In this document: piece after piece, positions 11,201-24,781 of the stretch
Position numbering within the stretch: the first letter of the stretch is position 1
Layout: every line of letters begins with the position of its first letter
Assembly (NCBI RefSeq): GCF_021018805.1
Contig: NW_026961078.1
Location: 77,001-141,000 of the forward strand
Direction of reading: 5' to 3'
DNA: 64,000 bases
Source of the DNA: Prinia subflava
Lineage: Eukaryota > Chordata > Aves > Passeriformes > Cisticolidae
Notes under the pieces: generated by a model
What the model saw: the letters and a program-made list of their open reading frames with translations, nothing else
Databases searched by the model: none
What the model was told of the DNA's origin: nothing
Made by a program: the position numbers and the translations under genes

Positions 11201-11639
11201 AGGCAGGAAATAAAATGGACACTCTCTGGTTCTGCTCCAGCAATTCTCCGGGAGTCGGAGATAAAAGTGGGAACCTCAGACCAGGACAGGGCATTCCAGG
11301 GGCTCTGCCTCGCAGGAGCTCTCTCCTCTTTTGCCAGCTGCCTGCAAGAGGAAAAACAACGGGAGTCAAGTGTCAAACCTGGGCAGGATGTCCTCGGTTG
11401 AGGCAGATGGAACAGGCCCCCCCACAGAGTGAGTCCAGGCCGGGTGCCGGGGAGCTCCGGCAATCGGGGGCCGCCCGTGGCACCAAAGGGCTGGAAAAGC
11501 AGCCCCGGCTGCCCGGGTTTGGTGCCGGCACACGGCAAGGTCTGGCCACAGGGGCAGCACTCAGTGCTGGGACCGCAGGAGAACGGCCCAAAGCCGGGTC
11601 CAACATCCAGCAGTGCAGGCAGCACACCCCGGGAGAAAC

Positions 11640-14600
11640 TCAGGGGGGAGAAGCCCCCCGGATGCTCCCTGCACACTCCACGTTCCCGGCCTTTGGCAGC
11701 TGTGCCAGGGCCTCCCTCAGAACACCGACCTCACCGTGCAGCTCCTGCTAAATAGGAGAACCTGGGGAAACCACGCAGAAATCCAGGCATTTCCAGTTCT
11801 TGAGAGCCAAAGCGGCAGCAAAATGCGTGCAAACTTCGTGCTGCCGCACGAAGGGAAAACAAACCCAGTGCCTCCCACAAATTCAGGTTTATTAAAATAA
11901 TCCCGGTATATTTTCTCTTTCTTTGTTCTCTTAGGCAGTGGGGTTTGGGGCTTTTTAGTGGTTTTTATGGTTGTTTTGTTTTCAGACCCTGAGTCTGAAG
12001 GTACTGGTTCTGCTCAGAACAGTTCATTTCCAAAAAGCAGTGAAACTAGGAAAGGTGCTTCCAAGAAAAACGTGGCCTAGGAGACACATGCAGCTGGGTT
12101 CCACAGTCCCAGTCCCCCTCCCAAAGGCTCAAGATATTTCTGTACTTGCAGCACAGGACTAGGAATCGGGGTGAACGCAAACTGGTTTGCTGGCTTTTCT
12201 TCTGCCAGAGATACAGAGCGGAGCTTTCCTGTTCCTCGGTTTCTTTTGTGTGGTAGCAGGGGTAATTGCAAGTGCTAAGAAAGTGATCAAAAATATCCAT
12301 AAGCCTTCTTATAGTGATTAAAAATATCCATAAGCCTTACCATAAGGTAAACTCAAGACAATTGCTGCTGCCTCTATTTATCTGTCTTTTGAGTTGCTCA
12401 CAAGGTGATCCTTCGCAAATGCTGGCGCTGACAAATCCAGCAGATAGATACAGCAGCCCCAGAAGTATGTGTGGGCATTTGTGAGGAGTGATGTGGGCAC
12501 TTGCCCCCCAGATTCTCATCCGCATGGGAAATAGATGGTTTGACAGGAACAGATCCTGTCTCAGCTTGGCCAGTCCCAGCTGTCTCTTACTAAAGAGTCA
12601 CAGAGACCAGGAATGCTCAGGCAAGAGGTAATTCCTCAGATTTGCTGGATGTAAATTTGGGAGAAACATGGTAACTCATAGCTTGTACTGCTGGAACTCC
12701 CTCAAGATCCAAACCACAGGCTCTGTTCTCCTGTGTGCTGCTACCAGTGGGGCAGAGTGGGGAAATTCATTCTGAGTTTTTGGAGAAAACTTCAAATCTC
12801 ACAGTAAGTAAGTAAGTAAGTGCTAGGTAGTGTTAGGTAACAAAAAAACCACAAACAAATCCCAAACCCAAAGAAAGGGCTCAAACCTGATCTCAGCAAT
12901 TCTTTCCATTCGATTCTCTCCTCGCTTCTTTCATCCTGTGAAAGCTCACCCGGCTCTAACATTCTCTGTCCACACAGTAACTCTTTCCAGCCTTGGTCAG
13001 TGTCAGAGCCACACACTCAGCTTTGGCTGGACAACCTTCAGCTTCCACAGTCCACTTCCTCAGACTGTTCGCTCCCAACTCTTCCTACCTGCAGTCACAA
13101 GATTTTAGTAGAGCAAAACATCAACCTGATTTACCATGATTCATTTATGATTACTATTTCAAGATAAAGTTACAGCAAAAGCATTAAGTCCATTTCCACA
13201 GGAGGCAGAAGAAACATGGCTAAAAGTTAAATGAAGATCTGGAGAAGTGAATCAGAACGAACTAGAAACAACTGATCCAATTTCTGAGACAGCCAGAGGA
13301 ACCTAATGCTGTGCTTGATAAACAGAAAATGCTAACTACCAAGAAAACTGAAGGAAAAGTGGCTAAAAGTCTTGCAGAGCACGACGACAGCAATTACAGG
13401 AAGCAGTCCAGTACATGTTACAATGCACTGAATTGCTCTGAGTGGAATAAGCTGTTCTGCAGAAACCATTGAAGCATATTAAGACTTCTCAGAGGTGATT
13501 TCAACAAAGAATGATGTAAGGTTAAAACTCACCCTGTGCGGCACCTCTTGCAAGACAGCTGGGCTTTCAAGAGTAAGCGGCTCCTCGTGAATGCGAGCTT
13601 GCTTTTCCAGGGTTCCTGGCCTACAGCTGAGATGCCACAGGTTACATCAGGTTACAGAGCACTTCCCACTCTGAAGCCAAAAATCCAAACACAGCACTCC
13701 TTTAGAACCCTGAGAGACAGCCGTGGATTCTGGGGATACGGGATACAGTGGAAAATGGCACCAAGACACCAAGAACAGTGCAGTGCTGGCAGGCAGAAGC
13801 AGCATCCCTTTGCCAGAAAATGCCATTCTGCAGCCAAGTTAGTGCATGAGAGAATTTTACTGCCATGCAATAAAAAAAGTACTCTAGCAGTGGAATGAAG
13901 AAAAAAATCTCCAAACCCTGTCCAGAGTACCAAGGGGAATATCCACAGCAATACAGCAAAATAAATGGGAACTTCAGAAAAAAAAAAGAGACATTAAAAC
14001 CAGTCCAGATGAACAACCACTGTCTATTAGGACAATGCCTGCACAAAAGGACTCTGGTGCGGAGCCTTAATTGAGGATACAGTTTTTAATAACCCCTTTG
14101 AAGTGCTATAAACCAACTAAACCCGAGCACACTTTCATTTTCCAGACAGATTTTAAGACAGCTGAGTGAGAGTCTCAAGCACGTACTCAGTTGTCAGAGT
14201 TGCCTTTGCCCATCTTAGCAAGGACAGAGCAGATGTGGCCAGCACAGGGCAGAGCCACCCCAAGTCCTGCCCGAGCCCCTCTGGCCACACTCCCTGCTGA
14301 TCATGCGGACCCCTAACAGGCTCCAGCCAGGCCTCTTTGGTGCTTGGTTTGTGAACTCTTCCAATCAAATGCGAAGGAACCCTCCAGTGCCCTGGACCTG
14401 GTGATATTTTCTGGGCTGGAATGCAACTTCCCACACAAAAGGCAGGCCAGGTTGGTTTGTTTTGGTTCTTTTTCTAGGATGTGCCTTACACAGGTGATGT
14501 TCCCTACAGCTGAGCACTGGGATGCCAACAGCACCAATACAGAAAACCACCGTGGGACAGAGCAGCAGAAGACGCTCCCTCCAGCCTTGCCAGAGATGTA

Positions 14601-15773
14601 ACAGGAGCACCCTCAGTGCCATGCCTGGTGAGTGCAGTGGAGCTGGCAGGCTGACCCATAAACATTCTGCACTTACCTTTCAACAGAGTCAGTACGGACA
14701 CAGAACAAATCCCTCTTGCAGTCGAGATGCCTTGAGGCGTGCATGTATCTGCTGCCAAGGGTCCTGGAGCAGCCAGAGCAGAGTAGGGTTTCTACCATGC
14801 TGCAAGCAAGGAATAACATTTATTCAGAAGAAAATAAAAGGAGGCACCTCTCCCCATCCCTTTTCTTAAAAATAAAAAAAAAATTTTAAATCATGCATTA
14901 GAACTTTTTTAACCTTTCATTCATGCTTTACACAGTGTAAATGATGAGCACTCATCTTTTAGCCTGAATTTGCATCAGCTCCTCAGGCTGGCTAACCTCA
15001 GCAAGACCAAGACCATCAGAATCGCTGAATTGTGGAAGGGGCCTTCAAGCTCACCCCATTCCACCCCCGGCCCTGGGCAGGGACAGCTTCCACTATCCCA
15101 GGGTGTTCCAAGCCCCGTCCAACCTGGCCTTGGGCACTTCCAGGGACACAGGGGCAGCCACAGCTTCTCTGGGGAACCTGTACCACGGCCTCACCGCCCT
15201 CGCAGGGAAAAATTTCTTCCCGACATTTAATCTAAAGCTGCCTCCCTTGTCCATCACTACATGTCCTTGTGAGAAATCCCTCTCCCTTAGGCCATACGCG
15301 GCTTGTACAGCCCACCCCAGATAAGTGCTCCAGGGGCTCTCGGGCCACACGAGCGCTCCGGGCCCTTTGCCGGTCCCCAGCGCCGGGAACCCCGACTCCC
15401 CCGGGACTGTGTCCAGCCAGGCCCGGCCCTCACCATCCGCACTCTCCGGGGAGCTCGGAGCCCTTCCGCCCCGGGTCCGCGGCGACGCTGGCGGCCGCAG
15501 CTGCGGCGGGAGGCAGGGCAGGAGGCACGGCGGCAGCGACCGCGGCGGCACGGGGGTGGCAGCGCTGGTACTCACTGCGCAGCAGGATGGGGCCGCTGTC
15601 CTCGACACTGAACCCCAGGTGCGGGTGTCGCCCACGGGGCGCCCGCAGCCGGCGCACATGAACACCATGGGCGTGGGGGCCGCGTCCGCCCGCCGCTCCT
15701 GCTGCTGCTGGGCCCGGTCGGCGCCCGGCTGCAGCAGCGACAGCGAGCGCTCCAGCTCCGGGCACAGCGCCAT
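11640..15773 (-). pseudogene. MIS18A: MIS18A-like gene, frameshifted (copy B)
   Basis: Exons: 1 = 15773-15434, 2 = 14799-14677, 3 = 13620-13533, 4 = 11747-11640 (tentative). Splice sites, CxxC motifs and the exon-1 -1 frameshift (about 15610-15617) are the same as in copy A. Exons 2-4 look identical to copy A by eye. PolyA signal at 11190-11195 (minus). Confidence 0.84.
15015..15363 (-). mobile_element. CR1 fragment (copy B)
   Basis: Same insertion as in copy A, within intron 1 of the MIS18A-like gene. It has GGGTGTTCC where A has GGGCGTTCC; B, C, D, F and G agree against A. Confidence 0.84.
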
Positions 15774-15915
15774 CGCGTCCCGGCCGCCCGCCCGCCGACC
15801 GGCCGGCAGAGAGCCCGACAGCGCCTTGGAATCGCCCGCCGAGAAGGCGGCAGTGACGGCGCACACCGCCCCGGGACCGCCCCGGGACCGCCCCGGAACT
15901 GCTCCCGTTTTTTCT

Positions 15916-15948
<33 letters not shown>

Positions 15949-16072
15949 CCCCTCTTCCTTCTGTCAAACAAAGAGGAAAGATGTCTCGAATACACCTGCA
16001 GCAGAGCCTTGGTTCGGCCGCGGCTATAGGGTCCAAACCCTATATAAACCCTATATAAACGTTACTTCCGCC

Positions 16073-16513
16073 CGTTGTAGCCGCCATCTTGGTTGTGGTG
16101 AAGACACATCCGGTAGAGCCGCCATCTTTTTTGTGGCACCCCCGAAGGCCCCGGGTAGCTGGTTACTCAGGCGCCTCACCAAAATGGCTGCCGCAACCGC
16201 ACCGCGGCGCGGCACAGCGGGCACACAGCTCCCTCGCGCCGGGAAGCGACGCTGAAAATTGTTCCTGAGCGGCGCCGTTTTCGGGGTCGGGCGCAGGCAG
16301 TTGGGTCGACGCCCATGGGTGGTCCTTGTGTTTTCCCGCCTTTTTTGGCCGCCGTCTTTGGAAGGTCGAAGGCGGCTCGACGAGCCGCCATCTTGAGCGG
16401 GGCATTAGGTGGCTGCCCATACTTCCGGCTGCCATCTTGTTTGTGGCTGAAACCATTTCCTGTTGGGCCGCCATCTTTGTTGTGGCACGGCCGAAGGCAC
16501 CCCGGTTTTAAAG
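16073..16513. promoter_or_regulatory. YY1-motif promoter region (copy B)
   Basis: Same motif set and duplicated modules as copy A; no difference noticed by eye. Confidence 0.58.
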
Positions 16514-19500
16514 GGGGGTGCCTGACAAAATCGAGAAAGGAGAAATCAGAAAGGAAAAAATTAGAAAGGAAAACATTAAAAAGGAGAAAAATTAAAAAGA
16601 GAAAAATAAAAAATAAAAAATTAAAAAGGAAAAAATTATAGTGGAAAAAATTATAGAGGAAAAAATGACAAAGGAAAAAATGACAAAGGAAAAATTACTA
16701 AGGAAACATTAAAAAATACAAAACAACCGCAAACATAAAAATAAAACATAAATCTAAATAAAAATTTAAAAGGTATTGAAAATAAAATAAAAAGTGAAAT
16801 CATAACTATAAAATATAAAAGTAAACTAAAAATCGAAAAATTAAAAATTTGAGGAAACATTAAAATATTTTTTAAAAGTCAAAATAAAAAAACATGAAAA
16901 TCTAAAACACAATAAAATAAAATAGCATGAAAAAATACAACAATAACAACAACAAAGGAATTCAATAAATGCAGCTCTCCCCTCCTTCCACTGCCTAACA
17001 CAGCTCCAGGAGTGTTCTTGACTGTGATGCAGGGATAGGGAAAACAAACCCAGTGCCTCCCACAAATTCAGGTTTTCTAGACAACCCCCAGTTTTACTGG
17101 GAAACCAATTCTAGCCAAGCCAGCAACTCCCCTGGGATGAACATCTGCAGTACCGCGCTGTGTCCACAGGGCGGCAGCACTGGGACGGGCACGGGGCAGA
17201 GCTGCAGCACCGCGCTGTGTCCACAAGGCGGCAGCACTGGGACGGGCCCGGGGCAGAGCTGCAGTACCGCGCTGTGTCCACAGCAGACAGGGACCCCCGA
17301 AGAGAACGTGCACAGAAACCCCCTAAAAGAAACGCCCCGAAAGACACCCGGCCGCCGCTTAAAAGAGAACCCCTGCCACCAAGCAAATTCAAACCAAAAA
17401 ACCCCCTCTGTTTTAAGCTCTATTCCATTATTTCTTTACATTTATTATTTTAATATTGATAATTACCATGTCTTTTTTCTAGTCATATCTATGGATGTAA
17501 TATATAGACTACTGTATATAATATAAGTAATGAGAAATATTATAGATTGCATTTACTTACGATATTATTTTTCATATTTATATTTGTTTTATTATATATA
17601 TTCATATTTTTGTACTTAGTTTTTAAAATTCGTGTTTATTGCTGTATGTTTTAAACTCTATTAATTCAGTAACCTAAACACGACAGCACCCCAATTAAGC
17701 AGAATTACATTAGCCTGGTTTTCTAAGGGAGAAAGTGGTTTTAAATTAAAATAATATTGGTATAATTTCTCTTTCTCTGTTCTTTTGTGGGGTTGGTGGA
17801 TTTTTTTTTTTTTTTTATGTTGTTTGTTTTGTTTTGGATTTCTTTGTTACTAAACAATGAGAGTTACAAGATCAAGTCTACTTTGTTTTCTCGCTACCTG
17901 TGAAATACACCTCGACTTCAAGGTAATGTTCCTGATCCTGTAAATGGCTACAATGAGAATTGTTCGGGGGAAAAAGGAAAAAGAAAAAAGAAGGCCCCTT
18001 GGTCTTTAGAGCTTTCTCTGTTCAGGATTTCTAATTTAGCAGAAAATACAGAGATTTCTCTAGCTGCACTCTCAATTCTATCCGGACGTGGACTGGACAT
18101 GGATTTCATTTGTCACCTCCTCTGTTCCCACCAGCCAAACTTCTACATACTTGGGCTATAAAAAAGTAGATAAAAGAGTAGAGAGAGAGGAAAAAACCAA
18201 ACCAAACCAAACCAAACCAAACCAAACCAGACCAAACCAAACCAAACCAAAACACACCAACACAAAGAAAACATGAAGAAAAAAAAAAAGTTTTCAAATA
18301 AAATTTCAAGTAAAACACAGAAAAAAATAAAATTAAAAAGTTAAAAAGGAAAAATTAGAAAGAAAGAAAATAAAAAGCAAAAATTAAAAGGAAAAAAATA
18401 AAAAGGAAAAAAGTAAAAAGGAAAAAAATAAAAAGGAAAAAATAAAAAGGAAAAAATAAAAAGAAAAAAATTAAAAAGGAAAAAATTAAAAAGGAAAAAA
18501 ATAAAAAGGAAAAAATTAAAAAGGAAAAAATTAAAAAGGAAAAAAATAAAAAGGAAAAAATTAAAAAGGAAAAAGTTAAAGAGAGAAAAAAAGAGGAAAA
18601 AATAAAAAGGAAAAAAATAAAAAGGAAAAAAGTAAAAAGGAAAAAATAAAATAGGAAAATTACAAAGGAAAAATTACAAAGGAAAAATTACAAAGGAAAA
18701 ATTAAAATAGAAAATTTCTTAAAAGAAAAAATTTAAAAATACAAAAAGACATCACTTATTAAAAAAAAACCCTACATAAAAAATTCAAAGTAATTAAAAA
18801 TAAAGAAAAAAGTATAATCAACTTTACAAAGAGATTCATTATGGCAATTCAACACTTAGCAAGTTTCCCTGGAAATTTACAGACTTGTGGGCATATGGTG
18901 CTGAACAATGCCTGATTTACCAACATGAAATTGGTACATTTCCTTGGCAATGTGCCCTGAGCAGTACAAAAATTCCAATCAGCATGGAAAATATGAAAAA
19001 AAAAAAATTCTTTACTAAAATGAGAGAGAGGAAAACCAGCAAATCCAAGGAACAAAGAACATCTAAATCCCAGCTTGCCTGGAAAACAAGCTCAGGAATT
19101 TCTAACAAGGAAAACTTTTGCAGCTTTGGAGGAATTTGGTGCAAGTTCATGGAATGATGATTTCAAATCTGCTTCCCCTGCTCTGATTTTAAAGGGAAGC
19201 GGCATTAAACACGTCAAGTTACTCCTGTCCAAGAAGGATCCCTATTTTGTGTGAGTAACAATCCCAAGAAACTCCAGTCTTACTTGTATTTGACATCTCA
19301 AAGTCTCAGCAGAGTTGGGAAGTTTCAATGAAACAAAAGAGCCACAATGCCTGGAACAACAAAATTCTACTTGGCCAAAATCAGGACATTTATTTACAAA
19401 TCCAGGGAGGAGGAGGAGGAGGATAACACCAGGAACACACTCCAGCTGAAAGTCACCGTTTATTGGAAAAGGCAGGAAATAAAATGGACACTCTCTGGTT

Positions 19501-19908
19501 CTGCTCCAGCAATTCTCCGGGAGTCGGAGATAAAAGTGGGAACCTCAGACCAGGACAGGGCGTTCCAGGGGCTCTGCCTCGCAGGGGCTCTCTCCTCTTT
19601 TGCCAGCTGCCTGCAAGAGGAAAAACAACGGGAGTCAAGTGTCAAACCTGGGCAGGATGTCCTCGGTTGAGGCAGATGGAACAGGCCCCCCCACAGAGTG
19701 AGTCCAGGCCGGGTGCCGGGGAGCTCCGGCAATCGGGGGCCGCCCGTGGCACCAAAGGGCTGGAAAAGCAGCCCCGGCTGCCCGGGTTTGGTGCCGGCAC
19801 ACGGCAAGGTCTGGCCACAGGGGCAGCACTCAGTGCTGGGACCGCAGGAGAACGGCCCAAAGCCGGGTCCAACATCCAGCAGTGCAGGCAGCACACCCCG
19901 GGAGAAAC

Positions 19909-22900
19909 TCAGGGGGGAGAAGCCCCCCGGATGCTCCCTGCACACTCCACGTTCCCGGCCTTTGGCAGCTGTGCCAGGGCCTCCCTCAGAACACCGACCT
20001 CACCGTGCAGCTCCTGCTAAATAGGAGAACCTGGGGAAACCACGCAGAAATCCAGGCATTTCCAGTTCTTGAGAGCCAAAGCGGCAGCAAAATGCGTGCA
20101 AACTTCGTGCTGCCGCACGAAGGGAAAACAAACCCAGTGCCTCCCACAAATTCAGGTTTATTAAAATAATCCCGGTATATTTTCTCTTTCTTTGTTCTCT
20201 TAGGCAGTGGGGTTTGGGGCTTTTTAGTGGTTTTTATGGTTGTTTTGTTTTCAGACCCTGAGTCTGAAGGTACTGGTTCTGCTCAGAACAGTTCATTTCC
20301 AAAAAGCAGTGAAACTAGGAAAGGTGCTTCCAAGAAAAACGTGGCCTAGGAGACACATGCAGCTGGGTTCCACAGTCCCAGTCCCCCTCCCAAAGGCTCA
20401 AGATATTTCTGTACTTGCAGCACAGGACTAGGAATCGGGGTGAACGCAAACTGGTTTGCTGGCTTTTCTTCTGCCAGAGATACAGAGCGGAGCTTTCCTG
20501 TTCCTCGGTTTCTTTTGTGTGGTAGCAGGGGTAATTGCAAGTGCTAAGAAAGTGATCAAAAATATCCATAAGCCTTCTTATAGTGATTAAAAATATCCAT
20601 AAGCCTTACCATAAGGTAAACTCAAGACAATTGCTGCTGCCTCTATTTATCTGTCTTTTGAGTTGCTCACAAGGTGATCCTTCGCAAATGCTGGCGCTGA
20701 CAAATCCAGCAGATAGATACAGCAGCCCCAGAAGTATGTGTGGGCATTTGTGAGGAGTGATGTGGGCACTTGCCCCCCAGATTCTCATCCGCATGGGAAA
20801 TAGATGGTTTGACAGGAACAGATCCTGTCTCAGCTTGGCCAGTCCCAGCTGTCTCTTACTAAAGAGTCACAGAGACCAGGAATGCTCAGGCAAGAGGTAA
20901 TTCCTCAGATTTGCTGGATGTAAATTTGGGAGAAACATGGTAACTCATAGCTTGTACTGCTGGAACTCCCTCAAGATCCAAACCACAGGCTCTGTTCTCC
21001 TGTGTGCTGCTACCAGTGGGGCAGAGTGGGGAAATTCATTCTGAGTTTTTGGAGAAAACTTCAAATCTCACAGTAAGTAAGTAAGTAAGTGCTAGGTAGT
21101 GTTAGGTAACAAAAAAACCACAAACAAATCCCAAACCCAAAGAAAGGGCTCAAACCTGATCTCAGCAATTCTTTCCATTCGATTCTCTCCTCGCTTCTTT
21201 CATCCTGTGAAAGCTCACCCGGCTCTAACATTCTCTGTCCACACAGTAACTCTTTCCAGCCTTGGTCAGTGTCAGAGCCACACACTCAGCTTTGGCTGGA
21301 CAACCTTCAGCTTCCACAGTCCACTTCCTCAGACTGTTCGCTCCCAACTCTTCCTACCTGCAGTCACAAGATTTTAGTAGAGCAAAACATCAACCTGATT
21401 TACCATGATTCATTTATGATTACTATTTCAAGATAAAGTTACAGCAAAAGCATTAAGTCCATTTCCACAGGAGGCAGAAGAAACATGGCTAAAAGTTAAA
21501 TGAAGATCTGGAGAAGTGAATCAGAACGAACTAGAAACAACTGATCCAATTTCTGAGACAGCCAGAGGAACCTAATGCTGTGCTTGATAAACAGAAAATG
21601 CTAACTACCAAGAAAACTGAAGGAAAAGTGGCTAAAAGTCTTGCAGAGCACGACGACAGCAATTACAGGAAGCAGTCCAGTACATGTTACAATGCACTGA
21701 ATTGCTCTGAGTGGAATAAGCTGTTCTGCAGAAACCATTGAAGCATATTAAGACTTCTCAGAGGTGATTTCAACAAAGAATGATGTAAGGTTAAAACTCA
21801 CCCTGTGCGGCACCTCTTGCAAGACAGCTGGGCTTTCAAGAGTAAGCGGCTCCTCGTGAATGCGAGCTTGCTTTTCCAGGGTTCCTGGCCTACAGCTGAG
21901 ATGCCACAGGTTACATCAGGTTACAGAGCACTTCCCACTCTGAAGCCAAAAATCCAAACACAGCACTCCTTTAGAACCCTGAGAGACAGCCGTGGATTCT
22001 GGGGATACGGGATACAGTGGAAAATGGCACCAAGACACCAAGAACAGTGCAGTGCTGGCAGGCAGAAGCAGCATCCCTTTGCCAGAAAATGCCATTCTGC
22101 AGCCAAGTTAGTGCATGAGAGAATTTTACTGCCATGCAATAAAAAAAGTACTCTAGCAGTGGAATGAAGAAAAAAATCTCCAAACCCTGTCCAGAGTACC
22201 AAGGGGAATATCCACAGCAATACAGCAAAATAAATGGGAACTTCAGAAAAAAAAAAGAGACATTAAAACCAGTCCAGATGAACAACCACTGTCTATTAGG
22301 ACAATGCCTGCACAAAAGGACTCTGGTGCGGAGCCTTAATTGAGGATACAGTTTTTAATAACCCCTTTGAAGTGCTATAAACCAACTAAACCCAAGCACA
22401 CTTTCATTTTCCAGACAGATTTTAAGACAGCTGAGTGAGAGTCTCAAGCACGTACTCAGTTGTCAGAGTTGCCTTTGCCCATCTTAGCAAGGACAGAGCA
22501 GATGTGGCCAGCACAGGGCAGAGCCACCCCAAGTCCTGCCCGAGCCCCTCTGGCCACACTCCCTGCTGATCATGCGGACCCCTAACAGGCTCCAGCCAGG
22601 CCTCTTTGGTGCTTGGTTTGTGAACTCTTCCAATCAAATGCGAAGGAACCCTCCAGTGCCCTGGACCTGGTGATATTTTCTGGGCTGGAATGCAACTTCC
22701 CACACAAAAGGCAGGCCAGGTTGGTTTGTTTTGGTTCTTTTTCTAGGATGTGCCTTACACAGGTGATGTTCCCTACAGCTGAGCACTGGGATGCCAACAG
22801 CACCAATACAGAAAACCACCGTGGGACAGAGCAGCAGAAGACGCTCCCTCCAGCCTTGCCAGAGATGTAACAGGAGCACCCTCAGTGCCATGCCTGGTGA

Positions 22901-24042
22901 GTGCAGTGGAGCTGGCAGGCTGACCCATAAACATTCTGCACTTACCTTTCAACAGAGTCAGTACGGACACAGAACAAATCCCTCTTGCAGTCGAGATGCC
23001 TTGAGGCGTGCATGTATCTGCTGCCAAGGGTCCTGGAGCAGCCAGAGCAGAGTAGGGTTTCTACCATGCTGCAAGCAAGGAATAACATTTATTCAGAAGA
23101 AAATAAAAGGAGGCACCTCTCCCCATCCCTTTTCTTAAAAATAAAAAAAAAATTTTAAATCATGCATTAGAACTTTTTTAACCTTTCATTCATGCTTTAC
23201 ACAGTGTAAATGATGAGCACTCATCTTTTAGCCTGAATTTGCATCAGCTCCTCAGGCTGGCTAACCTCAGCAAGACCAAGACCATCAGAATCGCTGAATT
23301 GTGGAAGGGGCCTTCAAGCTCACCCCATTCCACCCCCGGCCCTGGGCAGGGACAGCTTCCACTATCCCAGGGTGTTCCAAGCCCCGTCCAACCTGGCCTT
23401 GGGCACTTCCAGGGACACAGGGGCAGCCACAGCTTCTCTGGGGAACCTGTACCACGGCCTCACCGCCCTCGCAGGGAAAAATTTCTTCCCGACATTTAAT
23501 CTAAAGCTGCCTCCCTTGTCCATCACTACATGTCCTTGTGAGAAATCCCTCTCCCTTAGGCCATACGCGGCTTGTACAGCCCACCCCAGATAAGTGCTCC
23601 AGGGGCTCTCGGGCCACACGAGCGCTCCGGGCCCTTTGCCGGTCCCCAGCGCCGGGAACCCCGACTCCCCCGGGACTGTGTCCAGCCAGGCCCGGCCCTC
23701 ACCATCCGCACTCTCCGGGGAGCTCGGAGCCCTTCCGCCCCGGGTCCGCGGCGACGCTGGCGGCCGCAGCTGCGGCGGGAGGCAGGGCAGGAGGCACGGC
23801 GGCAGCGACCGCGGCGGCACGGGGGTGGCAGCGCTGGTACTCACTGCGCAGCAGGATGGGGCCGCTGTCCTCGACACTGAACCCCAGGTGCGGGTGTCGC
23901 CCACGGGGCGCCCGCAGCCGGCGCACATGAACACCATGGGCGTGGGGGCCGCGTCCGCCCGCCGCTCCTGCTGCTGCTGGGCCCGGTCGGCGCCCGGCTG
24001 CAGCAGCGACAGCGAGCGCTCCAGCTCCGGGCACAGCGCCAT
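19909..24042 (-). pseudogene. MIS18A: MIS18A-like gene, frameshifted (copy C)
   Basis: Exons: 1 = 24042-23703, 2 = 23068-22946, 3 = 21889-21802, 4 = 20016-19909 (tentative). Splice sites and the exon-1 frameshift (about 23879-23886) match copies A and B. PolyA signal at 19459-19464 (minus). No copy-specific lesion was seen in the exons. Confidence 0.84.
23284..23632 (-). mobile_element. CR1 fragment (copy C)
   Basis: Same element at the same intron-1 position, so the insertion predates the amplification. Confidence 0.84.
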
Positions 24043-24184
24043 CGCGTCCCGGCCGCCCGCCCGCCGACCGGCCGGCAGAGAGCCCGACAGCGCCTTGGAA
24101 TCGCCCGCCGAGAAGGCGGCAGTGACGGCGCACACCGCCCCGGGACCGCCCCGGGACCGCCCCGGAACTGCTCCCGTTTTTTCT

Positions 24185-24216
<32 letters not shown>

Positions 24217-24340
24217 CCCCTCTTCCTTCTGTCAAACAAAGAGGAAAGATGTCTCGAATACACCTGCAGCAGAGCCTTGGTTCGGCCGCGGCTATAGGGT
24301 CCAAACCCTATATAAACCCTATATAAACGTTACTTCCGCC

Positions 24341-24781
24341 CGTTGTAGCCGCCATCTTGGTTGTGGTGAAGACACATCCGGTAGAGCCGCCATCTTTTTT
24401 GTGGCACCCCCGAAGGCCCCGGGTAGCTGGTTACTCAGGCGCCTCACCAAAATGGCTGCCGCAACCGCACCGCGGCGCGGCACAGCGGGCACACAGCTCC
24501 CTCGCGCCGGGAAGCGACGCTGAAAATTGTTCCTGAGCGGCGCCGTTTTCGGGGTCGGGCGCAGGCAGTTGGGTCGACGCCCATGGGTGGTCCTTGTGTT
24601 TTCCCGCCTTTTTTGGCCGCCGTCTTTGGAAGGTCGAAGGCGGCTCGACGAGCCGCCATCTTGAGCGGGGCATTAGGTGGCTGCCCATACTTCCGGCTGC
24701 CATCTTGTTTGTGGCTGAAACCATTTCCTGTTGGGCCGCCATCTTTGTTGTGGCACGGCCGAAGGCACCCCGGTTTTAAAG
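24341..24781. promoter_or_regulatory. YY1-motif promoter region (copy C)
   Basis: Same motif set and duplicated modules as copy A. Confidence 0.58.

Larger units (their letters stand above)
8270..16552. repeat. Tandem array unit, copy B (8283 bp)
   Basis: Same order and orientation as copy A. It is 14 bp longer, through an extra GGAAAAAATAAAAA-type repeat in the second AT-rich tract (about 10340-10353). The rest aligns at a constant offset of 8283 with only scattered substitutions visible, for example near 11292 and 11316. Confidence 0.97.
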